Shown here piece after piece: positions 1 to 7,429 of a stretch of 19,166 nt of DNA. Source of the DNA: Chromatiales bacterium (GTDB lineage: Bacteria > Pseudomonadota > Gammaproteobacteria > CAMYNG01); assembly GCA_027021685.1 (NCBI GenBank), contig JALUTW010000022.1, positions 1-19,166 on the forward strand. Direction: 5' to 3'. Within the stretch, counting starts at the first letter, position 1. Every line of letters starts with the position of its first letter. A program made the position numbers and the translations under genes. Under the pieces are notes generated by a model, which saw only the letters and a program-made list of their open reading frames with translations, had not been told where the DNA came from and did not search any database.

Positions 1-312
1 GATGTGCCAGACCTCGGGCCAGCGCCACGGGTCCTTGAGGAAGCGGGCGGCGATGTCCCACAGGGTGTCGCCCTTCTTCACCACGTAGCGGTCGGGCACG
101 TCGGGCCGCATGGGCGAGGGCGAGGGAGCGGGCGCCGGCTCCGCCTCCACGGTGTAGGTTTCGGGCTCGGGCACAGGCGCCGGAACCGCCACGGGCCCGG
201 GGCGGGGCGGGGGAGCCTCCTCCGGGGTACCGGCACAGCCGCCGAGCGCCAGCATCGCAGTGGAAAGCACGAGGCCCGTCAACTCGATTCGGAACAGGTT
301 TTTCTTTATCAT
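1..312 (-). CDS. LysM-domain lipoprotein (partial, C-terminus outside the window)
   Basis: Reading leftward from the ATG at 312-310 gives 104 codons that run off the window edge without a stop. The N-terminus has a basic start (MIKKN), a hydrophobic stretch and a lipobox LGGC with Cys26, so the protein should be lipidated and exported. Residues 27-74 are a low-complexity Pro/Ala/Glu linker. A LysM domain starts near residue 75 (YVVKKGDTLWDIAARFLKDP) and continues with the WRWPEVW segment, so peptidoglycan binding is likely. An AGGA ribosome-binding site lies 8 nt upstream of the ATG. The gene is divergent from def, a common arrangement in gammaproteobacteria where a LysM gene sits beside def-fmt-rsmB. 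Its exact role is unknown; the family includes cell-envelope proteins of unclear function. Confidence 0.9.
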   Translation of the reverse strand, partial: MIKKNLFRIELTGLVLSTAMLALGGCAGTPEEAPPPRPGPVAVPAPVPEPETYTVEAEPAPAPSPSPMRPDVPDRYVVKKGDTLWDIAARFLKDPWRWPEVWHI

Positions 313-380
313 CTGGCTTGTCCTGGCAGCCCGGCGGAGCGACCGGAAGGTGCCCGGGGCGCACCTTGCTTATCCTGTGC

Positions 381-425
381 GATCATAATGTTAGCAGCTT
401 TTTCTATAGTTGTACTATAAATATC
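381..425. promoter_or_regulatory. AT-rich divergent promoter region between the LysM gene and def
   Basis: This stretch is strikingly AT-rich in a very GC-rich window. It contains -10-like hexamers on the plus strand (TATAGT at 405-410, TATAAA at 416-421) and on the minus strand (TATAGT read from 419 to 414). No -35 box with good match and spacing can be fixed on either strand. Its position between divergent genes, with def starting at 437, supports a promoter role. The exact boxes are not certain. Confidence 0.45.
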
Positions 426-436
426 GGCCCGCGGCC

Positions 437-952
437 ATGGCAATTCGAGAAATCCTTCACTATCCGGACGAGCGGCTGCGCACCAGGGCGGCGCCCGTGG
501 AGCGCGTGGACGACGGGATCCGGACCCTGGCCGCGGACATGCTGGAGACCATGTACGCCGCCCCCGGCATCGGCCTGGCGGCGACCCAGATCGACGTCCA
601 CCTGCGCGTCATCGTCATCGATGTATCGGAAGATCGCAGCGCGCCCTTAGTGCTCATCAACCCCGAGATCGTCCGCGCCGAGGGCCGCCAGGTCCAGGAC
701 GAGGGCTGCCTGTCGGTGCCGGGCATCTACGAGCCGGTGGAGCGGGCCGCCCGCATCACGGTACGGACCCTGGACCTGGAAGGCAAGCCGCGGGAGATCG
801 AGGCCGAGGGGCTGCTGGCGGTGTGCATCCAGCACGAGATGGATCACCTGGAAGGCAAGCTGTTCGTGGACTACCTGTCCCAGCTCAAGCGCCAGCGCAT
901 CCGCAAGAAACTGCGCAAGCAGCAGAAACTCCCGCGCCCGGCCGTCCTGTAG
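437..952 (+). CDS. def: Peptide deformylase
   Basis: Def removes the formyl group from the N-terminal methionine of new proteins in the cytoplasm, using a metal (usually iron). The 171-residue product matches the usual length (about 169 in E. coli). All three family motifs are present: GIGLAATQ at residues 44-51, EGCLSVP with metal ligand Cys91, and QHEMDH with metal ligands His133 and His137 and catalytic Glu134. The ATG at 437 (MAIREILHYPDERLR) fits the family N-terminus; an in-frame ATG at 410 would add nine residues not expected and overlap the promoter-like AT-rich tract. It is followed after 24 bp by fmt, which acts at the opposite end of the formylation cycle, so the pair forms a functional unit and likely the head of the operon. 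Confidence 0.97.
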   Translation: MAIREILHYPDERLRTRAAPVERVDDGIRTLAADMLETMYAAPGIGLAATQIDVHLRVIVIDVSEDRSAPLVLINPEIVRAEGRQVQDEGCLSVPGIYEPVERAARITVRTLDLEGKPREIEAEGLLAVCIQHEMDHLEGKLFVDYLSQLKRQRIRKKLRKQQKLPRPAVL

Positions 953-976
953 CGACGCCCGGCACCCGGTGGCGCC

Positions 977-1939
977 TTGACCCGGCCCCTGCGCATCGTC
1001 TTCGCCGGCACCCCCGACTTCGCCGCGGTGGCGCTGGCGGCCCTGCTGGACTCGCCCCACCACGTGGCCGCGGTCTACACCCAGCCCGACCGGCCCGCCG
1101 GCCGCGGCCGGCGCCTCACCCCGAGCCCGGTCAAGCGCCTGGCCGAGGAACGGGGCCTGCCGGTGGAACAGCCCGCCAGCCTCCGCAGCCCGGAGGCCCG
1201 GGCCGCGCTGCGCGCCCGCGCGCCCGAGGTGATGGTGGTGGCCGCCTACGGCCTGCTGCTGCCGCCGGCGGTGCTGGCGCTGCCCCCCCTGGGCTGCATC
1301 AACATCCACGCCTCGCTCCTGCCCCGCTGGCGGGGCGCGGCACCCATCCAGCGCGCGGTGCTGGCCGGCGACCGGGAGTCCGGGGTGAGCATCATGCAGA
1401 TGGACGAGGGCCTGGACACCGGCCCGGTACTGCTGGCCCGCGCCTGCCCCATGGGCCCCCGCATCACCGCCGGTGAGCTCCACGACGCCCTGGCGCCCCT
1501 GGGGGCCGAGGCCCTGCTGGCGGCCCTGGACGGCCTGGCCGCCGGCACCCTCGCCGCCCGGCCCCAGGACGAGGCCCGGGCCACCCGCGCACCCAAGGTG
1601 ACCACCGCAGAGTCGTGGCTGGACTGGACCTGCAGCAGCGCGGCCCTGGACCGGCAGGTGCGGGCCTTCCACCCGGTGCCCGTGGCCCGGACCCGGGCCG
1701 GCGACACCCTGGTCAAGGTCCACCGGGCCGAGCCCCTGGAGGGCGATCCCGGCGCTCCGCCGGGCACGGTGACGGCGGCCGGCGAGGCGGGCGTGGAGGT
1801 GGCCTGCGGCGAGGGGCGCCTGCGCCTGCTCACCCTGCAGCTCCCCGGGGGGCGCCCGCTGCCGGTGGCGGACCTCCTGCGCGGACATCCCGCGCTGCTG
1901 GCCGCGGGCACCCGGCTGGCCCCGCCGCCGCCGGCATGA
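977..1939 (+). CDS. fmt: Methionyl-tRNA formyltransferase
   Basis: Fmt formylates initiator Met-tRNA using 10-formyltetrahydrofolate. The product has 320 residues (E. coli 315). It opens with the family N-terminus RIVFAGTPDFA and has the QPDRPAGRGRR loop, the catalytic block NIHASLLPRWRGAAP (Asn109, His111) and MDEGLDTGP with Asp147, which together form the active site. The C-terminal domain (roughly from residue 210) is the tRNA-binding OB-like region. The start is a TTG at 977: no ATG or GTG lies close enough to give the conserved N-terminus. No strong ribosome-binding site is visible before it; GGTGG sits at a short distance. The stop TGA overlaps the ATG of rsmB (ATGA at 1936-1939), which suggests translational coupling. 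Confidence 0.97.
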   Translation: MTRPLRIVFAGTPDFAAVALAALLDSPHHVAAVYTQPDRPAGRGRRLTPSPVKRLAEERGLPVEQPASLRSPEARAALRARAPEVMVVAAYGLLLPPAVLALPPLGCINIHASLLPRWRGAAPIQRAVLAGDRESGVSIMQMDEGLDTGPVLLARACPMGPRITAGELHDALAPLGAEALLAALDGLAAGTLAARPQDEARATRAPKVTTAESWLDWTCSSAALDRQVRAFHPVPVARTRAGDTLVKVHRAEPLEGDPGAPPGTVTAAGEAGVEVACGEGRLRLLTLQLPGGRPLPVADLLRGHPALLAAGTRLAPPPPA

Positions 1940-3252
1940 AGCGGCCCCGCAACGCCCGCCACGCCGCGGTCCTGGCCCTGGCCCGGGTGGCCGGCGACGG
2001 CCGGGCCCTGGACGACGCACTGGCCGGGCTGGACCTGCAGGCGCTGTCCGGGACCGAGCGCTCGCGGTGCAAGGCCATGGCCTACGGGACCGTGCGCCAC
2101 TGGCTGTGGCTGGACTTCGTCGCCCGCCGCCTGCTGGCCCGCCCGCTCAGGCGCCGCGACACCGACGTGCGCTGCCTCATCCTGCTGGGCCTGCACGAGC
2201 TGGCCTTCATGCGCACTCCGCCCCACGCCGCGGTGGCGGAGACCGTGGCCGTGGCGCGGCTGCTGCACAAGGACTGGGCCCGCGGCCTGGTCAACGCGGT
2301 GCTGCGCGGCTTCCTGCGCCGGCGCCCCGAACTGGAGGCGGCGGCCCGGGACGACCCCGAGGCCGCCACCCGCCACCCCCGCTGGCTGCTGCGGCGGCTG
2401 CAGGCGGCCTGGCCGCAGGACTGGCCGGCGCTGGTGGCGGCCAACAACGCCGCCCCGCCCATGGTGCTGCGGGTGAACCTGGCCCGGACCACGCGCGAGG
2501 CGTACCTGGAGCGCCTGGCGCAGGCGGGACTGGACGCCGCGCCCTCCCCCCACGCCCCGGCCGCGGTGCGCCTGGCCCGGCCCCGGCCGGTGGAGGATCT
2601 GCCGGGGTTTGCCGACGGCCTGGTCTCGGTCCAGGACGCCGCGGCCCAGCTCGCCGCGCCGCTGCTGGCCCCGGAGCCGGGGCAGCGGGTGCTGGACGCC
2701 TGCGCCGCCCCGGGGGGCAAGACCGCCCACCTGCTGGAGTACTGCCCGCAGGCCCGGGTCACGGCCCTGGACATCAGCCCGGTGCGCCTGGCCCGGGTGG
2801 AGGAGAACCTGGCCCGGCTGGGGCTGGCCGCGGAGCTGGTGGGCGGCGACGCCACCCGTCCCCGCGACTGGTGGGACGGAACACCCTTCGAGCGCATCCT
2901 GCTGGATGCGCCGTGCTCGGCCACCGGGGTCATCCGCCGCCACCCGGACATCCGCCTGCTGCGGCGCGAGACCGATCTCCCGGCCCTGGCCGCGGTCCAG
3001 GCCGCCATGCTGGATGCGCTGTGGCCGCTGCTGGCGCCGGGGGGTATCCTTTTATATGCCACCTGCTCGGTGCTGCCGGAGGAAAATGCCCGCCAGCTTG
3101 CGGCCTTCACCGCGCGCCGGCCCGATGCCCGGGTGCTGGCCCCGGCGGAGACGTGGGGCCGGGCCGCCGGTCCCGGGCGCCAGATTCTCACGGGCGAGGA
3201 CGATATGGATGGGTTCTTCTATGCACGCCTGGGCAAGCGGCCGGCGGCCTAG
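1936..3252 (+). CDS. rsmB: 16S rRNA (cytosine-967-C5) methyltransferase
   Basis: RsmB methylates C967 of 16S rRNA with S-adenosylmethionine. The product has 438 residues (E. coli 429). The N-terminal ~140 residues form the NusB-like RNA-binding domain (KRPRNARHAAVLALARV, then the ETVAVARLLHKDWARGLVNA region). The methyltransferase domain has the SAM-binding motif LDACAAPGGKTAHLLE, the motif IV LLDAPCSATGVIRRHPDIR with Cys327, and motif VI YATCSVLPEEN with Cys377. The two cysteines are the release and nucleophile residues of m5C methyltransferases. The ATG at 1936 overlaps the fmt stop by 4 nt. The 3' end overlaps the next gene by 44 nt. Confidence 0.97.
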   Translation: MKRPRNARHAAVLALARVAGDGRALDDALAGLDLQALSGTERSRCKAMAYGTVRHWLWLDFVARRLLARPLRRRDTDVRCLILLGLHELAFMRTPPHAAVAETVAVARLLHKDWARGLVNAVLRGFLRRRPELEAAARDDPEAATRHPRWLLRRLQAAWPQDWPALVAANNAAPPMVLRVNLARTTREAYLERLAQAGLDAAPSPHAPAAVRLARPRPVEDLPGFADGLVSVQDAAAQLAAPLLAPEPGQRVLDACAAPGGKTAHLLEYCPQARVTALDISPVRLARVEENLARLGLAAELVGGDATRPRDWWDGTPFERILLDAPCSATGVIRRHPDIRLLRRETDLPALAAVQAAMLDALWPLLAPGGILLYATCSVLPEENARQLAAFTARRPDARVLAPAETWGRAAGPGRQILTGEDDMDGFFYARLGKRPAA

Positions 3253-3793
3253 GGCCTGGCTCGCCGGCCTCCTGCTGGCGGCGGCCGCCGGGGCGGCGGA
3301 GCCGGGGCTGTTCCGGATCACCCAGGCCGATACCCGGCTGGCCGACGGCGTCTTCCTGCTCTCGGCCCGCATCGACTACCGGCTCAGCCCCGAGGCCCTG
3401 GAGGCGCTGGACTCGGGGGTGCCCCTGTTCGTGGTGCTGGACATCCGGGTGGAGCGCCAGCGGCGGTGGTGGTGGAACAGCACCGTGGCCCGCCTGCAAC
3501 AGCGCTACCTGCTGCTCTATCATGCCCTGAGTGAGAAGTACGTGGTGCACAGCCTCAATTCGGGGGCCCAGGCCAACTACCGCAGCCTGGCCGAGGCCCT
3601 GGCCGCCCTGGGCCGCATCGAGGACCTGCCCCTCATGGACAGCAACCTGCTGGAGTCCGGGGCCGACTACCGGGTGCGGATGCGCGCCTACCTGGACATC
3701 GAGGCGCTGCCGGCCCCGCTGCAACCGCTGGCCTACCTCTCCCCGGGGTGGCGCCTGCAGAGCGAGTGGAGGCAATGGTCGCTAAGGCCGTAA
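3209..3793 (+). CDS. DUF4390 family exported protein
   Basis: This is a protein of about 194 residues with a DUF4390 character: conserved-looking segments include RIDYRLSPEALEALDSGVPL, an RQRRWWW patch, YHALSEKYVVHSLNSG and a SEWRQWSLRP end. The N-terminus has an arginine-rich start and the hydrophobic stretch AWLAGLLLAAAAGAA, a probable signal peptide, so it likely acts in the periplasm. The ATG at 3209 is chosen because GAGGA lies 8 nt upstream; ATG 3221, four codons later, has no such site. It overlaps rsmB by 44 nt and ntrY by 19 nt. DUF4390 genes are regularly found just before ntrY in gammaproteobacteria, suggesting a role tied to the NtrY sensor, but no function is established for the family that I can cite. 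Confidence 0.88.
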   Translation: MGSSMHAWASGRRPRAWLAGLLLAAAAGAAEPGLFRITQADTRLADGVFLLSARIDYRLSPEALEALDSGVPLFVVLDIRVERQRRWWWNSTVARLQQRYLLLYHALSEKYVVHSLNSGAQANYRSLAEALAALGRIEDLPLMDSNLLESGADYRVRMRAYLDIEALPAPLQPLAYLSPGWRLQSEWRQWSLRP

Positions 3794-5997
3794 AACGGCT
3801 CCTGGCGGGCAAGGCGCCCCTGCTGGCCCTGCTGGCCCTGCTGGGGGTGTCGCTGGTGCTGCTCAACCTGGCCACCCACCACGCCGGCAGCTTCGACCGC
3901 ATCTACGTGGCGCTGCTGGTGACCAACATCAGCGCCATTCTCATCCTGCTGGGCCTCATCACCCGCCACGCGCTGCGCCTGGCCCGCCAGTACCGGGCCG
4001 GGGCACCGGGCTCGCGCCTGACCCTGCGGCTGGTGCTCATGTTCACCGTGCTGTCGGTGGCCCCGGTGCTGGCGGTGTACTACTTCTCCTTCGATTTCCT
4101 GCAGCGGGGCATCGACTCCTGGTTCGACGTGGAGGTGGAAAAGGCCCTGGGGGAAGCCCTGGACCTGAGCCGCGCCTCCCTGGGCCTGCGCATGCGCGAA
4201 CTCATGGACCAGACCCGGGACATGGCCGAGGAGCTGGAGCAGGTGCCGCCCGGCGTCGCCGCCATCACCCTCAACGACCTGCGGGCCCGCAGCACGGCCA
4301 GCGAGCTGGCGCTGTACGCCCCCGGCGGCCGCATCGTGGCCGCCTCCATGGCCAACGCCGACCAGCTCGTGCCGCAGCCGCTGGACTCGGGGGTGGCGGC
4401 CAAGGCCCGCGCGGGCAAGGACGCGGTGGGCCTGATCCCCATCGCAGGCCAGGGCCTGTTCATCCGGGCCGTGGCCCGGGTGCCGCGCAGCGATCCCACG
4501 GTGGAGCCGCTGGTGCTGCAGGCCCTCTACCCCGTGGCGGCCCACATCAACACCCTGGCCGAGCACGTGCAGGCGGCGGTGGGGCGCTACCGCGAGCTGG
4601 CCTACCTGCGCACGCCCCTCAAGTACACCTTCCTCCTGACCCTGTCCCTGGTGCTGCTGCTGTCGGTGCTCACCGCCGTGCTGGCGGCGCTGTACGCCTC
4701 GCGCCGGCTGGTGCAGCCCATCTCCGACCTGGCCGAGGGCACCCGGGCGGTGGCCGCCGGCGACTACGCCAAGCGCCTGCCCCTGCCGGGGCGCGACGAG
4801 CTGGGCTTCCTGGTGCGCTCCTTCAACGAGATGACCCGCCGCATCAGCATGGCCCAGAAGGAGGCCCGCCGCAGCCAGCAGGCGGCGGAGGAGCAGCGCA
4901 CCTACCTGGAGGCGGTGCTGGCCAACCTGTCCTCGGGCGTGCTGACCCTGGACACGGACCTGCGCCTGCGCACGGCCAACACCGCCGCCTCGCAGATGCT
5001 GGGCGTGGACCTGGCCGCCTACCGCGACCAGCCCCTGATCCACGTGGTGGACGACCACACCCAGCTCCAGTTCCTGGTGGACGCCATCGCCCCGCACCTG
5101 GAATCCGGCGAGGGAGACTGGGAAGAGGAAGTGACCCTGTTCGGGCCCGGCGGCCGCCGGGTGTTCATCTGGCGGGGCTCCAACCTGGGCCCGGGCGACG
5201 CGGGCGCGCCGGGCGGCCACGTGCTGGTGTTCGACGACATCACGGACCTGATGCAGGCCCAGCGCGACGCCGCCTGGGGCGAGGTGGCCCGGCGCCTGGC
5301 CCACGAGATCAAGAACCCGCTGACCCCCATCCAGCTCGCCGCCGAGCGCCTGCGCCAGAAGCTGCTCGCACGGCTGGACCCGGAGGCGGCCCGGATGCTG
5401 GACCGGTCCACCGGCACCATCGTGCAGCAGGTGGAACATCTCAAGGAGATGGTCAAGGCCTTCTCGGACTACGCCCGCATGCCCAGCCTGCGCCTGGGCC
5501 GGGTGGACCTCAACCGGCTGGTGCGCGAGGTGGTGGAACTCTACACCGAGGAGAGCCAGGGCATCCGCTTCGCCACCCGGCTCGAGTCCGGGCTCCCGGC
5601 CATCGAGGCCGACGAGGGCCGCCTGCGCCAGTTGCTGCACAACCTGTTCAAGAACGCCCTGGAGGCCGTAGACTATGCCCCCAAGGCCCCCATCGAGGTG
5701 AGCACCCGCTGCATGCAGGAGGCCAACTGCCATTTCGTGGAGCTGCAGGTGCGGGACTCGGGGCCGGGCATTCCGGAGGACATGCTGGGGCAGCTGTTCG
5801 AGCCCTACGTCACCACCAAACCCCGGGGCACCGGGCTGGGGCTGGCCATCGTGAAGAAGATCGTCGAGGAACATGGCGGCGTGCTGTGGGCGGAAAACCA
5901 GCGCCGGGGCGGGGCCTGTCTCACCGTGCGCCTGCCGGTGAGCCGCAGCCGCACCGTCGCCGCGCCGCAGGCACAGGGGCAGGACCATGCCGCCTGA
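3775..5997 (+). CDS. ntrY: NtrY-like membrane sensor histidine kinase
   Basis: NtrY is the sensor kinase partner of NtrX. The product of about 740 residues has the family layout. Transmembrane segments lie near residues 15-33, 44-63, 84-104 and 285-305, with a periplasmic part of about 180 residues between the third and fourth. A HAMP region follows (about 306-360), then a PAS region (about 380-490), and the dimerisation/phosphoacceptor motif LAHEIKNPLTPIQLAAERLR with His510. The ATP-binding domain has the N box LHNLFKNALEA, the DSGPGIPEDM box (Asp661) and GTGLGLAIVKKIVEEHGG. All catalytic boxes look intact. The ATG at 3775 is preceded by GGAGG only 2 nt away; a GTG at 3748 is an alternative. 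It overlaps DUF4390 (19 nt) and ntrX (11 nt). The signal sensed cannot be read from sequence; relatives have been linked to nitrogen and respiratory control. Confidence 0.94.
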   Translation: MVAKAVKRLLAGKAPLLALLALLGVSLVLLNLATHHAGSFDRIYVALLVTNISAILILLGLITRHALRLARQYRAGAPGSRLTLRLVLMFTVLSVAPVLAVYYFSFDFLQRGIDSWFDVEVEKALGEALDLSRASLGLRMRELMDQTRDMAEELEQVPPGVAAITLNDLRARSTASELALYAPGGRIVAASMANADQLVPQPLDSGVAAKARAGKDAVGLIPIAGQGLFIRAVARVPRSDPTVEPLVLQALYPVAAHINTLAEHVQAAVGRYRELAYLRTPLKYTFLLTLSLVLLLSVLTAVLAALYASRRLVQPISDLAEGTRAVAAGDYAKRLPLPGRDELGFLVRSFNEMTRRISMAQKEARRSQQAAEEQRTYLEAVLANLSSGVLTLDTDLRLRTANTAASQMLGVDLAAYRDQPLIHVVDDHTQLQFLVDAIAPHLESGEGDWEEEVTLFGPGGRRVFIWRGSNLGPGDAGAPGGHVLVFDDITDLMQAQRDAAWGEVARRLAHEIKNPLTPIQLAAERLRQKLLARLDPEAARMLDRSTGTIVQQVEHLKEMVKAFSDYARMPSLRLGRVDLNRLVREVVELYTEESQGIRFATRLESGLPAIEADEGRLRQLLHNLFKNALEAVDYAPKAPIEVSTRCMQEANCHFVELQVRDSGPGIPEDMLGQLFEPYVTTKPRGTGLGLAIVKKIVEEHGGVLWAENQRRGGACLTVRLPVSRSRTVAAPQAQGQDHAA

Positions 5998-7396
5998 AAC
6001 CGCCCGCCCGCTGGCCCCCGCCGAGGCCGCCGGCGCGCGGGTGCTGGTGGTGGACGACGAGCCCGACATCCGCAGCCTGCTCAAGGAGATCCTGGAGGAC
6101 GAGGGCTACCAGGTCACCACCGCCGAGAACGGCGCCGCGGCCCGCGAGGCCTTCCGGCGCCAGCCGCCGGACGTGGTGCTGCTGGACATCTGGATGCCGG
6201 ACATCGACGGCATCACCCTGCTCAAGGAATGGTCGGAGGACGGCCGCCCGCCCATGCCCGTGATCATGATGTCGGGCCACGGCACCGTGGAGACGGCGGT
6301 GGAGGCCACCCGCCTGGGGGCGGTGGACTTCATCGAGAAGCCCCTGTCGCTGGCCAAGCTGCTGCTCACCATCGAGCACGCCCTGGAGGCGCGCCGCGCG
6401 GTGCGCGAGCGCAAGGGCCCGCGCGCGGTCACCGACACCGTGGCCGAGCCCATCGGCAAGAGCGCGGTGATGCAGCGCCTCAAGGACCAGATCCGGCGCC
6501 TGGCCCAGCACGAGACCTGGCTGCTCATGCTGGGCGAGCCCGGCTCCGGCCAGCGCATCCTCGCCCGCTACCTGCACGCCCAGAGTGCACGGCCGGAGGC
6601 CCCGTACCTGGAGGTCAACGTCAACACCCTGGCCGCGGGCCGGGCCCAGGAGGAGCTGTTCGGGGTGGAGCGGGACGGCCGCGTGACCCCGGGGATCCTG
6701 GAGCAGGTCAATGGCGGCATCCTCTACCTGTCCGACGTGGCGGAGATGGATGAATCCATGCAGGCCAGCCTGTACTCCGCCCTGGACAGCGGCCAGTTCT
6801 ACCGCGTGGGCGGGCAGGAGCCGGTCAAGCTCAACCTGCGCCTCATCGCCGCCACCAGCCACGACCTGGAACGGCTGGTGGAAGCCGGCCGCTTCCGTCG
6901 CGACCTGTACCACCTCATCAACGTCATGCCCATTTACGTGCCGCCGCTGCGCGAGCACCGCGAGGACGTGCCGGAGCTGCTCAACTTCTTCGCCGATCTC
7001 TACGTGAACAAGGAGAACCTGCCCTACCGCCACTTCACGGTGGCGGCCCAGAACCGCCTGCGCAACTACGACTGGCCGGGCAACATCCCCGAGCTGTGCA
7101 ACCTGGTGCAGCGGCTGCTGCTGGTGGGCTCGGGGACCGAGATCGACGTGGACGAGGTGGAGTCGGCCCTGGCCAGCCAGCCGCGGCCGGCGGGGGCCAG
7201 CGCCTTCCGCGCCGGCTTCGACCTGCCGCTGCGCGAGGCGCGCGAGGAGTTCGAGCGGGCCTACTTCGAGTACCAGCTCGAGCGGGCGGGCGGCAGCGTG
7301 GGCCGGGCGGCGGAGCTGGCCGGGCTGGAACGCACCCACCTCTACCGCAAGCTCAAGGCCCTGGGCATCACGCCCAAGCGGCGCCGCGAGAGCTGA
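5987..7396 (+). CDS. ntrX: NtrX-like response regulator with degenerate AAA+ domain
   Basis: This 469-residue NtrC-family regulator has three parts. The receiver (about 17-140) is intact: acidic pair Asp23/Asp24, phosphoacceptor Asp67 in LLDIWMPD, Ser96 and Lys118. The Fis-type helix-turn-helix at the C-terminus (GGSVGRAAELAGLERTHLYR) is also intact. The central AAA+ domain is clearly related to sigma-54 activators but has lost key residues. Walker A reads GEPGSGQR with Gln189 for the lysine; Walker B reads ILYLSDVAEM with Ser249-Asp250 for DE. After ELFGVE the GAFTGA loop is absent, about five residues shorter; and the arginine-finger position in FRRDLYHLINV is Leu310. The protein probably does not drive sigma-54 open-complex formation by ATP hydrolysis, and may act as a phosphorylation-controlled DNA-binding protein. 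AGGGG lies 7 nt before the ATG. It follows ntrY with 11 nt overlap. Confidence 0.92.
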   Translation: MPPETARPLAPAEAAGARVLVVDDEPDIRSLLKEILEDEGYQVTTAENGAAAREAFRRQPPDVVLLDIWMPDIDGITLLKEWSEDGRPPMPVIMMSGHGTVETAVEATRLGAVDFIEKPLSLAKLLLTIEHALEARRAVRERKGPRAVTDTVAEPIGKSAVMQRLKDQIRRLAQHETWLLMLGEPGSGQRILARYLHAQSARPEAPYLEVNVNTLAAGRAQEELFGVERDGRVTPGILEQVNGGILYLSDVAEMDESMQASLYSALDSGQFYRVGGQEPVKLNLRLIAATSHDLERLVEAGRFRRDLYHLINVMPIYVPPLREHREDVPELLNFFADLYVNKENLPYRHFTVAAQNRLRNYDWPGNIPELCNLVQRLLLVGSGTEIDVDEVESALASQPRPAGASAFRAGFDLPLREAREEFERAYFEYQLERAGGSVGRAAELAGLERTHLYRKLKALGITPKRRRES

Positions 7397-7429
7397 GCGC
7401 GGAGCACACCAGAAGAAGAACAAGGCACC

